NCBI GenBank assembly: GCA_947473535.1
Contig: CANJFK010000059.1
Span: 1-6,544, forward strand
Length of the DNA stretch: 6,544 nucleotides
Source of the DNA: Legionellaceae bacterium
Lineage (GTDB): Bacteria; Pseudomonadota; Gammaproteobacteria; Legionellales; Legionellaceae
Direction: 5' to 3'
Notes under the pieces: model-generated
What the model saw: only the letters and a program-made list of their open reading frames with translations
Databases searched by the model: none
Told to the model about the DNA's origin: nothing
Shown here: in pieces, positions 1-6,333 of the stretch
Position numbering within the stretch: the first letter of the stretch is position 1
Layout of the letters: each line of letters begins with the position of its first letter
Made by a program: the position numbers and the translations under genes

Positions 1-27
1 ATTACACTGCGTTCCATCCAGGCTACG
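1..27. repeat. Truncated palindromic dispersed repeat (REP-like)
   Basis: The first 27 bases, with ATTACACTGCGTTCCATCCA followed by GGCTACG, resemble one arm and the loop of a widespread bacterial intergenic repeat whose typical form ends GCTGCGCTCCATCCGGGCTACG. From memory this repeat is common in Legionella-like and other gammaproteobacterial genomes. Only the right arm (CCAGG, 18-22) is inside the window. The pairing arm (CCTGG or similar) should lie immediately left of base 1. It sits beyond the 3' end of benE and might act as a transcription-ending hairpin. Bases 28-100 contain nothing else I can identify. Confidence 0.4.
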
Positions 28-100
28 TCGTGTTATTATTCAGAAACTCTTAAGTAAGTGCCATTTGTATCTGATACCATTCCCCTGATGGCAAGAAAGC

Positions 101-1288
101 TTATGCTGGCGTTCTCACTGCATTAACATCGCTCTTATGCCAATTTAATAGTAATGAGGATAGTGTTCCAGCAATTAATCCCCAGAAGGCGGCACCTATG
201 CCGAATAATGTAATACCTGAAGCACAAACAAGAATGGTAATGATTGCCGGTTCACGTTGAGTTTCTTCTTCTAGCGCCGTTTTTAAGCTTGAGGCAATGG
301 TACTGAATAATGCTAATCCCGCCAGAGCGAGCACAAGTTCGCGTGGAAATGCGAAAAATAATGCAACAACGGTCGCGCCAAAAGCGCCGATTAATAACCA
401 ACAAATGCCGGCAAAAATAGTTGATTTATAGCGATTCGCTGGATTACTGTCTGCCTCATTACCGGTACAAATAGCTGCTGTCATTGCGGCAAACCCAATT
501 GAAAAACAACCAAAAGGAGCGAGAAGTAGCATAGCAATGCCTGACCAGCTCATTAATTTAGAAATGGGCGGTTTATAGCCTGCACTATGAATTACCGCAA
601 TGCCAGGGATGTTTTGTGAGGTTGTATTTACAATGAACAGTGGAATTCCAACACTAATCAGCGCTGAAATAGAAAATACCGGGATAGTGAAGATGGGTGA
701 TGCAAGCGCAATTTTAACATTGTTTAGATGAAATAGTCCTTCCCAACCAGCAGTAAAAATGCCGACTAATAGGACAAGAGGAATAGTGTAGCGTGAAAAA
801 AAACGTTTTCCAATTAGATAGGTTGTGAGCATTGTACAGACGAGTGTCATTTGGTCCTGCATAGCGACAAAAACATTCATGCCAAAGTGTAGAAGAATGC
901 CCGCCAGCATAGCGGAGGTCAGCGCGCGAGGAATTCGAGCCATTACCGTTTCAAAGAGCCCTGTTGTACCAGCTAAGATTGTCAATAATGCGGAAAAAAT
1001 AAATGCGCCAATAGCTTCTGGCATTGAAACGCCGGACAAACTCGTCACCAGCAGCGCTGCGCCTGGTGTTGACCATCCGGTTAAAATCGGGATGCGGCAA
1101 TGGAGCGAAAATCCGATACAAGTGACAGCAATACTTAGGCCTAGTGCAAAAAGCCAAGAACTAATTTCAGCGGGTGAAGCGCCTGCTGTCGTGGCTGCTT
1201 GAAAAACAATGGCAGCAGAGCCAGTAAAACCAACTAAAACGGCTACAAAACCGGCTGTTATGTTGGCGAACGAAAAATAGTTAAACAT
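101..1288 (-). CDS. benE: Benzoate/H+ symporter family membrane protein (BenE/YdcO)
   Basis: This is an inner-membrane transporter of the BenE family, whose characterised members import benzoate with protons. At 395 aa it has the full family length (E. coli YdcO is about 390 aa). Nearly the whole protein is hydrophobic, with roughly ten to twelve membrane segments. Family-typical stretches are GFTGSAAIVFQAA (20-32), the IPILTGWSTPGAALL region (66-80), APFGCFSIGFAAMTAAICTG (257-276) with the following polar NEADSNPANRY loop, and a C-terminal hydrophobic block to about residue 382. The ATG at 1288 has only a weak GAG Shine-Dalgarno seven bases upstream. The gene lies 36 bp behind rsgA on the same strand, so read-through from rsgA is likely. 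No aromatic-catabolism gene is visible nearby, so the real substrate is open; benzoate is a family-based guess. Confidence 0.9.
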   Translation of the reverse strand: MFNYFSFANITAGFVAVLVGFTGSAAIVFQAATTAGASPAEISSWLFALGLSIAVTCIGFSLHCRIPILTGWSTPGAALLVTSLSGVSMPEAIGAFIFSALLTILAGTTGLFETVMARIPRALTSAMLAGILLHFGMNVFVAMQDQMTLVCTMLTTYLIGKRFFSRYTIPLVLLVGIFTAGWEGLFHLNNVKIALASPIFTIPVFSISALISVGIPLFIVNTTSQNIPGIAVIHSAGYKPPISKLMSWSGIAMLLLAPFGCFSIGFAAMTAAICTGNEADSNPANRYKSTIFAGICWLLIGAFGATVVALFFAFPRELVLALAGLALFSTIASSLKTALEEETQREPAIITILVCASGITLFGIGAAFWGLIAGTLSSLLLNWHKSDVNAVRTPA

Positions 1289-1298
1289 GAGATATCTC
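1289..1298. promoter_or_regulatory. Perfect 10-bp palindrome abutting the benE start
   Basis: GAGATATCTC is a perfect palindrome directly next to the benE ATG, inside the 36-bp rsgA-benE spacer. On the minus strand it supplies the weak GAG Shine-Dalgarno seven bases from the ATG. A small operator or a local hairpin masking the ribosome site is possible. A palindrome this short can also arise by chance, and no promoter is evident beside it. Confidence 0.2.
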
Positions 1299-1324
1299 AG
1301 CGTTTAGGATCATGTAATTGATCT

Positions 1325-2293
1325 TTATTTTGCAAATTGTGCACTGATTTTAACATAATTTTCATATCTGTTGTGGGTAATTAGATTTTTTTTGATCGCA
1401 TCAAGCAATGCGCAGCCAGGCGTGTTTTGATGGTTGCAATTACGAAATTTACAGTTTGATAGATAAGGTCGAAACTCACGATAACCTTTTGCAATGTCTG
1501 TTGCCGGCATATGCCACAAGCCAAACTCTCGTACGCCTGGCGAATCAATCAATGCGCCGCCGGTTGGTAAATGGTAGAGACGTGAGTTGCTTGTGGTATG
1601 GCAACCAAGCTCGCTGCTAACTGAAATGGCTGCAGTTTGAATTTGTGATGCCTGATCGGGTAAAATGCGCGCGATTAACGATGATTTGCCAACGCCGGAT
1701 TGTCCAACAAAGACACTCACATGGCGATCACATGCTCTTTGCAAGCTTATATCACTTTTATCAGCCTGGTTTGTGAATAACAGGGGGTAACCTAATGTTT
1801 TATATTGTTGTAATGCCTCCTTTAGATGCTCGCAAGCAAGATCTGTCTTATTTAATAGTATGCATGGTTGCAAGTTTAAATGTTCAGCCATCACTAAATA
1901 ACTATCGAGCAGAACCCAGGAAATGTCAGGCTTAGGGGCGACCACAATCATTAATTGCGTGATATTTGCGGCGACCGGTCTCAATTTACCATGCTTATCA
2001 GGACGACCAAGCACGGATTGGCGTGGATAATGGCTAATAACAACGCCCTGATTATGTCCCGCTGTAGCCCAAACGACTTGATCACCCGCAACTAAGGATT
2101 CCAGATTAGGACGTATTGCACAATGCACACGGACACCTGATATGTTTTCGATGAGTGCATGTCGACCATGACGTGTGATAACCAATCCATTTGACGTGAT
2201 GGAATCAGTCCCTGTTGTGCTTTGCTGGCGATGCTGCTGTTGTCTTTTTTCGATCCGGGCCGATTGTTGCTTGTTAATTCGTCTTTTACTCAT
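1325..2293 (-). CDS. rsgA: Ribosome small-subunit biogenesis GTPase RsgA
   Basis: RsgA is a circularly permuted cytoplasmic GTPase that checks late 30S subunit maturation. The 322-aa protein has the expected order: a basic, Gln-rich N-terminal tail (1-30), an OB-fold region (about 35-110), then the permuted G domain. The G4 motif NKTD (148-151) precedes the P-loop GQSGVGKSS (197-205), a switch region GCHTTSNSRLY (230-240) and the G3 motif DSPGVREF (250-257). A C-terminal zinc finger is formed by Cys281, Cys286, His288 and Cys294. The ATG at 2293 gives a natural basic N terminus (MSKRR), although no strong Shine-Dalgarno is visible. It is transcribed divergently from cca-orn-queH and is followed closely by benE. 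Divergence from an orn-containing unit matches E. coli, where rsgA and orn are divergent neighbours. All catalytic motifs are present, so it should be functional. Confidence 0.97.
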   Translation of the reverse strand: MSKRRINKQQSARIEKRQQQHRQQSTTGTDSITSNGLVITRHGRHALIENISGVRVHCAIRPNLESLVAGDQVVWATAGHNQGVVISHYPRQSVLGRPDKHGKLRPVAANITQLMIVVAPKPDISWVLLDSYLVMAEHLNLQPCILLNKTDLACEHLKEALQQYKTLGYPLLFTNQADKSDISLQRACDRHVSVFVGQSGVGKSSLIARILPDQASQIQTAAISVSSELGCHTTSNSRLYHLPTGGALIDSPGVREFGLWHMPATDIAKGYREFRPYLSNCKFRNCNHQNTPGCALLDAIKKNLITHNRYENYVKISAQFAK

Positions 2294-2350
2294 GTATGAT
2301 TTAATATAATTGAGAGATTAGTGTGAAAGTATGAGGCTAAATAGCAATTA
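2294..2350 (+). promoter_or_regulatory. Divergent rsgA / cca promoter region
   Basis: This 57-bp AT-rich gap separates the divergent starts of rsgA and cca, so it must hold or overlap both promoters. On the plus strand there is a perfect -10 box TATAAT at 2305-2310. The matching -35 position, inside the rsgA start region, is poor (TCTTTT at 2282-2287 with 17-bp spacing). The predicted transcript start near 2317 gives a leader of about 34 bases for cca. On the minus strand TATATT overlaps the same box and could serve rsgA, but its -35 is unclear. The only Shine-Dalgarno-like sequence for cca is GAGG at 2333-2336, 14 bases from the ATG, which is unusually far. Confidence 0.5.
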
Positions 2351-3592
2351 ATGAAAGTATACTTAGTGGGCGGTGCCGTTCGTGATCAGTTATTGGGATA
2401 TCCAGTCAATGAACGTGATTGGGTAGTGGTCGGTGAAACACCCCAAACATTGCTTAATCAAGGTTATCAGCAAGTTGGGCGTGATTTCCCTGTGTTTTTG
2501 CATCCTGACACACGTGAAGAGTACGCTTTAGCCAGAACAGAGCGCAAATCGGCTCCTGGTTATTATGGGTTTATTTGTGATTTTAATCCGGGTGTGACGT
2601 TAAACGATGATTTAGCACGGCGTGATTTGACCATCAATGCTATCGCAATGGATGCCGATGGTCAATTGATTGATCCCTATCATGGTATGGATGATCTTCG
2701 GGCCAAAGTATTGCGTCACGTGTCGCCAGCTTTTGTTGAGGATCCTGTGCGTGTGTTGCGTGTGGCACGTTTTATTGCACGTTATCATCATTTGGGTTTT
2801 ACACTGGCGAATGAAACTCGCGTGTTAATGTATACCATGGTGCGGAATGGTGAGCTGGCGCATTTGGTCGCTGAACGCGTCTGGCAAGAATTGCTAGGTA
2901 GTTTGCAAGAAAAAAATCCTGAGCTGTTTATTTGCACGCTAAGAGCTTGTGATGCGCTGCGTGTGGTTTTGCCAGAGTTGGAGCGTTTATTTGGCGCACC
3001 CAACCCGCGGCGTTATCACCCTGAAGTGGATTCAGGGGTTCATACGTTGCTGGCATTATCGCAAGCTGTTCAATTGTCGGATGATCCGATGGTCCGTTTT
3101 GCGACCTTGGTGCATGATTTAGGTAAAGCGCGTACACCAATAAGTGCTTGGCCTTCTCAACGTGGCCATGAAGAGTTGGGCTTGCCTATGATTGACGCCT
3201 TATGCCAACGTTTGCGTATTCCTGTAAACTATCGTAAATTCGCGCTCATGGTTTCTCGTTTTCATTTAAATATTCATCGACTGCGAGAGTTACGTGCCGA
3301 TACGATTGTCCATATTTTTGAACGTACGGATGCATTTCGTCGGCCACAATTATTTGAAAAATTATTAACGGTGTGTGAAGCGGACGCTCGAGGACGAACA
3401 TTAAAAACGGACTATCAACAAGCACAGCGGTGGCTCCATCTATTGAGTGAATGTCGTAAAGTTACTGTTAAATCTTTGATTGAACAAGGCCTAATTGGGC
3501 AGCAATCGGAGGGTGAAGCAATCAAATTAAGCCTGCATCAGCACAGAGTTACCTGTGTTAAGCACTTTTCGTGGACAAATGATGAAACATAA
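2351..3592 (+). CDS. cca: CCA tRNA nucleotidyltransferase (class II, with HD domain)
   Basis: This enzyme adds or repairs the 3' CCA end of tRNAs without a nucleic-acid template. The 413-aa product matches the length and gammaproteobacterial layout of E. coli Cca (412 aa). The nucleotidyltransferase head carries [10 protein letters not shown] (7-16) and the metal-binding acidic pair at ERD (21-23). Next come RRDLTINA (90-97), the ATP/CTP-selecting neck motif, and [11 protein letters not shown] (130-140). The C-terminal HD phosphohydrolase domain is present, with HPEVDSGVH (223-231) and the HD pair at 255-256 (VHDLGKA). This indicates the long form with associated phosphatase activities. The first metal ligand is Glu21 where E. 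coli has Asp. The ATG at 2351 gives the canonical [12 protein letters not shown] start. It heads the operon; orn begins 11 bases before the cca stop, pointing to translational coupling. Confidence 0.97.
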   Translation: MKVYLVGGAVRDQLLGYPVNERDWVVVGETPQTLLNQGYQQVGRDFPVFLHPDTREEYALARTERKSAPGYYGFICDFNPGVTLNDDLARRDLTINAIAMDADGQLIDPYHGMDDLRAKVLRHVSPAFVEDPVRVLRVARFIARYHHLGFTLANETRVLMYTMVRNGELAHLVAERVWQELLGSLQEKNPELFICTLRACDALRVVLPELERLFGAPNPRRYHPEVDSGVHTLLALSQAVQLSDDPMVRFATLVHDLGKARTPISAWPSQRGHEELGLPMIDALCQRLRIPVNYRKFALMVSRFHLNIHRLRELRADTIVHIFERTDAFRRPQLFEKLLTVCEADARGRTLKTDYQQAQRWLHLLSECRKVTVKSLIEQGLIGQQSEGEAIKLSLHQHRVTCVKHFSWTNDET

Positions 3593-4139
3593 CCAAAATT
3601 TAATATGGATCGATTTAGAGATGACTGGCCTTGATCCGGAAAAGGATCATATTATTGAAATAGCGACAATAGTGACTGACGCACATTTGAATATTTTGGC
3701 TGAAGGTCCAGTGTTCGCTATTTTTCAAGACGAGGCGTTGATTACTGGCATGGATGAGTGGAATACCCGTCAACATGGTCAATCTGGATTAGTGGCGCGA
3801 GTGCGAGCAAGCACGACGACGGAAGGGCAAGCAGAGCAATTAACAATAGAGTTTTTGAAACAGTATATTGACAAAGGCAAGTCACCGATGTGTGGTAATA
3901 GTATTTGCCAGGATAGACGATTTTTATGTAAATATATGCCTGAGCTCGCATCATTTTTTCATTATCGAAATTTAGATGTCAGTACACTAAAAGAATTGGC
4001 CCTTCGTTGGCGGCCACAATTATTAAGTGGCATTGTGAAAAAATCAAAGCATTTGGCAATGGATGATATTAAAGACTCCATTGAAGAATTGGTATATTAT
4101 CGTCAGCATTTTATTAATTTAGAGTCAAATCATGCTTGA
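3582..4139 (+). CDS. orn: Oligoribonuclease (DEDDh 3'-5' exonuclease)
   Basis: Orn degrades di- and oligoribonucleotides, including the pGpG left after cyclic-di-GMP breakdown, to mononucleotides in the cytoplasm. It is usually essential in gammaproteobacteria. From the chosen ATG the protein is 185 aa (E. coli 181). All five DEDDh active-site residues are visible: Asp11 and Glu13 in IDLEMTGLD, Asp111 in [10 protein letters not shown], and His157 and Asp162 in [11 protein letters not shown]. The C terminus, ELVYYRQHF, is family-typical. I chose the ATG at 3582 because GGA at 3573-3575 is six bases upstream and it gives the canonical short N terminus. The adjacent ATG at 3579 is possible, and an in-frame GTG at 3555 would add nine unconserved residues. 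It overlaps cca by 11 bases and queH by 8. Confidence 0.96.
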   Translation: MKHNQNLIWIDLEMTGLDPEKDHIIEIATIVTDAHLNILAEGPVFAIFQDEALITGMDEWNTRQHGQSGLVARVRASTTTEGQAEQLTIEFLKQYIDKGKSPMCGNSICQDRRFLCKYMPELASFFHYRNLDVSTLKELALRWRPQLLSGIVKKSKHLAMDDIKDSIEELVYYRQHFINLESNHA

Positions 4140-4788
4140 ACGCGAACAATTAGCCTTACCCAATGGCGCCGATAAATTATTGCTGCATTCATGTTGCGCA
4201 CCTTGCTCTGGTGAAGTAATGGAAGCGTTAGTCGCGTCTAATATTGATTTTTCTATTTTTTTCTATAATCCCAACATTCATCCCATCCAAGAATATGAAA
4301 TTAGAAAGCAAGAAAACGTCACCTTTGCAGAACAACATAATATTCCATTTATTGATGCCGACTATGATAAAGATAACTGGTTTTTGCGAGTGCAGGGATT
4401 AGAGATGGAGCCAGAACGAGGTAAACGTTGTACGGCTTGTTTTGACATGCGTTTTGAGCGTACGGCGCTTTATGCGCATGAACATGGTTTTCCTGTGATT
4501 TGTAGCTCGTTAGGTATCTCACGCTGGAAAGACATGAATCAAATTAATGAGTCAGGCGTGCGCGCCGCGAGTCGTTACCCCGAGATGGCGTACTGGACTT
4601 ACAATTGGCGAAAAAATGGTGGTGCTGCACGCATGTACGACATTGCCAAACGCGAAAATTTTTATAAACAGGAGTATTGCGGCTGTGTGTACTCACTTCG
4701 TGATACGAATGCGTGGCGAAAACAAAATACACGAGAGCGGATTAAAATTGGCGTGAATTATTATGGTGATGAAGAGGTGAGTGGTTAG
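4132..4788 (+). CDS. queH: Epoxyqueuosine reductase QueH
   Basis: QueH carries out the last step of queuosine synthesis, reducing epoxyqueuosine to queuosine at position 34 of GUN-anticodon tRNAs. It is the iron-sulfur, cobalamin-independent alternative to QueG. The 218-aa protein (formerly DUF208) shows the expected cysteine sets: [10 protein letters not shown] (19-28; Cys21, Cys22, Cys25), RCTACFDMR (99-107; Cys100, Cys103) and EYCGCVYS (181-188; Cys183, Cys185). These are positioned to hold a [4Fe-4S] cluster and a nearby metal. The FFYNPNIHP (43-51) and [11 protein letters not shown] regions are also typical. The ATG at 4132 overlaps the orn stop (ATGCTTGA), so translation is likely coupled; AGAG lies about eight bases upstream. 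It is the last gene of the cca-orn-queH operon. The final DEEVSG is a loosely conserved tail that also contains one copy of the 9-bp inverted repeat. Confidence 0.95.
   Translation: MLEREQLALPNGADKLLLHSCCAPCSGEVMEALVASNIDFSIFFYNPNIHPIQEYEIRKQENVTFAEQHNIPFIDADYDKDNWFLRVQGLEMEPERGKRCTACFDMRFERTALYAHEHGFPVICSSLGISRWKDMNQINESGVRAASRYPEMAYWTYNWRKNGGAARMYDIAKRENFYKQEYCGCVYSLRDTNAWRKQNTRERIKIGVNYYGDEEVSG
4776..4784 (+). repeat. 9-bp inverted repeat, copy 1 (end of queH)
   Basis: GGTGAGTGG lies within the last codons of queH. The same 9-mer, inverted, is at 5956-5964, exactly where gpsA homology stops. Both copies point inward toward the unrecognised ORF. No target-site duplication is visible outside the pair (GAAGA on the left, CCCAT on the right). 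It could be microhomology used in a rearrangement, or chance. Confidence 0.45.
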
Positions 4789-4820
4789 GATCGTTTGAAG
4801 CATCCGATCCACGATCTTTA
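4788..4820 (+). terminator. Weak candidate terminator after queH
   Basis: GGATCG (4788-4793) and CGATCC (4805-4810) can form a six-bp stem with an 11-base loop. An alternative pairing is GATCGT (4789-4794) with ACGATC (4811-4816), followed by TTTAATTTAAT. The T-run is short and broken, so this is a weak candidate for ending the cca-orn-queH transcript. It occupies the 29-bp gap between the convergent ends of queH and the minus-strand ORF, where a terminator is expected. Confidence 0.35.
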
Positions 4821-5963
4821 ATTTAATGAATGCCCAGAATCATATGCAATGGTATGGCTACTATCAGGCTCATCGTCGATTGGTTGAAGTTCATTTAATC
4901 TGCTTTTAAACGCTATGTTTTTTTGTTTTATCTCGTTCTTGGAGGCATCAAGCTTTTCTTTTACCGCTTGTAAATCAATTAAACTTGTTTCTATGGCGTT
5001 CAATAGGATAAACGTTTCAGTTTTGCTTTGCGTCGCTTTTAATTTAGTGATTATCGTTTTAGCTTCTTTCAGTTCGAAATGTTGTATGTGTCCAATGATT
5101 TTGGATAAGCCTTTTGCCATTAATGAGTTTTTTGAGGATATAAAATCACGTTTACTTAGATCGACATATTTTGCATGGTTGTTACGTAATGTTTTGATTA
5201 ATGAATCTGATTTTTTTTGGAACTCTTTTGCATGAATGCTATGGCTTTGGATAGATTGTTGGAGAGGTATTGAAAACTCAACTAGTGGCGTTAGTTTGTC
5301 TGATTTTAATGCAAGTATTGCTGTATCCTTTTTTTGGTTCTCTACGTCTTGATTCAACTTGTCCAATGTTGCCTTACTTGGTATTTTTGATTGGGCTGTT
5401 AGTTCAATTTCGGCCTTCATGTTTTGACGTTGAAGTATTTGTTTATTATAAATAATCGTGTCTTGTAATGCGGCATCAAACGCTGTTTCATTTCCAGAAT
5501 AAAACATGGACTCAAGATTAATGGTATTAAAATCCTGGACACCCTGATTTTGAAAATAATGTTGCACCTCTGGTAGGGCAAATGGTGCTGTGTATTCATT
5601 TAGCGAGTGGCCTCCACTGATAAACAGTCGAGCAGAAATAAAAAGTTTAAAAAAAACATTCATTTTTTCAGATGTTTCGATTAAATCATGAGCGCCATGC
5701 CTGTGAAAGTAAGCGTTGTTTCTTATCGCTCCTAATACAGTGCCTGAAATAGAGTTAGAGTAGGGATGAACTTGTTGATCGAAATTAGATTCAACCCACT
5801 CTGCTTGTTCATCAAAAGCGGCTTGATCGGAAGGTTTTAGAAACGGAGGTGTGATGTCACTACGTGCTATATCAGTTTGAGAAACGGGCATATGACCTTT
5901 TAAAAGTCCTAATGCAGGATTACGTGTAGATTCTTGATCTTGTTTCAAAATTTTTCCACTCAC
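4818..5963 (-). CDS. Unrecognised cysteine-free, helical protein; possible secreted effector
   Basis: I do not recognise this 381-aa protein. It has no cysteine, one tryptophan (Trp56), no signal peptide and no clear membrane segment. The 101-116 stretch is hydrophobic but interrupted by Lys and Arg. Residues about 40-170 look globular, with a conspicuous ISGGHSLNEYTAPFALPEV segment (115-133). Residues about 170-360 are rich in Lys, Gln, Glu and Leu and should form long helices or coiled coil. The tail is acidic and polar (DDEPDSSH, 363-370), and GHSLN recurs at 118-122 and 377-381. The GTG at 5963 has GGAG seven bases upstream, but that ribosome site lies in gpsA DNA. Met25 (5891), with AAAGG four bases upstream, may be the original start. 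It is AT-richer than its neighbours (20 of 60 G/C at 4921-4980, against 27 of 60 in cca at 2521-2580), suggesting transfer. If the host is Legionellales, a Dot/Icm-type substrate is a reasonable guess, unproven. Confidence 0.7.
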   Translation of the reverse strand: MSGKILKQDQESTRNPALGLLKGHMPVSQTDIARSDITPPFLKPSDQAAFDEQAEWVESNFDQQVHPYSNSISGTVLGAIRNNAYFHRHGAHDLIETSEKMNVFFKLFISARLFISGGHSLNEYTAPFALPEVQHYFQNQGVQDFNTINLESMFYSGNETAFDAALQDTIIYNKQILQRQNMKAEIELTAQSKIPSKATLDKLNQDVENQKKDTAILALKSDKLTPLVEFSIPLQQSIQSHSIHAKEFQKKSDSLIKTLRNNHAKYVDLSKRDFISSKNSLMAKGLSKIIGHIQHFELKEAKTIITKLKATQSKTETFILLNAIETSLIDLQAVKEKLDASKNEIKQKNIAFKSRLNELQPIDDEPDSSHTIAYDSGHSLN

Positions 5964-6333
5964 CCCATTGCTCCGCTACCAACTGGCTTAATAATTGATG
6001 AGTGTCAGGGGCAATGCCTTTGGTTAGCCAAGCGATGCCGTTTAAAGGTTTCGTTAATTGGGGTAATAATGTTCGAAACGCGTGCGATGGGACGGCAATA
6101 ATGACGTTAGCGGCGTGTTTTAAACATGCATTTAAGTTTGCGTTTGGTTGTAGTGTTGGTGGAAACATAACATCAGGTAAATATTTGTTATTCTGACGTG
6201 TTTCTATCATGTCGTGGATATGTTGTGAATTGTGTCCCCACAGCATCACGTGTTTGCCGATATGCGCTAAATGAATTGCGACGGCAGTGCCCCAGGAGCC
6301 TGCGCCTAGAATAGCAATTTTTGAACTCTTCAT
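5920..6333 (-). pseudogene. gpsA: Truncated glycerol-3-phosphate dehydrogenase (N-terminal part only)
   Basis: Intact GpsA reduces dihydroxyacetone phosphate to sn-glycerol-3-phosphate, the backbone for phospholipids, and is about 330 aa. Here the ORF gives 137 aa. The N-terminal Rossmann domain is clear: ILGAGSWGTAVA (8-19) for NAD(P)H binding, NNKYLPDV (48-55), VIIAVPSHAFR (77-87) and the LTKGI segment (103-107). Homology stops after Gly-Glu at 124-125. A 12-residue unrelated tail follows, read out of frame from the neighbouring ORF. The GPSFAxE region, the catalytic-lysine KN motif and the RNxAT region are all missing, so no activity is expected. The missing half does not appear on either strand of this window, so this is not a simple insertion or frameshift. 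The ATG at 6333 has a strong AAGGAG site. It follows secB, the usual gammaproteobacterial partner. A second intact gpsA elsewhere, or an assembly join, could explain it. Confidence 0.88.
5956..5964 (-). repeat. 9-bp inverted repeat, copy 2 (gpsA breakpoint)
   Basis: On the minus strand this reads GGTGAGTGG, identical to 4776-4784 on the plus strand. It contains the GTG start of the unrecognised ORF and the last Gly-Glu codons that still align with GpsA, so it coincides with the gene break. Flanking bases differ from copy 1 on both sides, so the match is exactly nine bases. Confidence 0.45.

Noticed and set aside
1..57. C-terminal end of a plus-strand gene (open frame to TAA at 55-57)
   Set aside because: Only 18 codons, no recognisable peptide, and the first half is better explained as an intergenic repeat.
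825..1202. Plus-strand 125-aa ORF inside benE
   Set aside because: It lies entirely antisense to a well-supported transporter gene and has no recognisable domain. It is a reading-frame shadow.
1308..1323. Terminator between rsgA and benE (GATCA / TGATC)
   Set aside because: The stem is only five AT-rich pairs and no T-run follows on the minus strand.
3555..3581. GTG at 3555 as the orn start
   Set aside because: It adds nine residues not seen in the family. The ATG at 3582 has a GGA site at good spacing and gives the normal length.
5920..5963. Programmed frameshift joining gpsA to the downstream ORF
   Set aside because: The downstream protein shows none of the GpsA C-terminal motifs, so a shift would not rebuild the enzyme.
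4776..5964. Classical insertion sequence interrupting gpsA
   Set aside because: There is no transposase and no target-site duplication. The far side of the segment is queH rather than the missing gpsA half.
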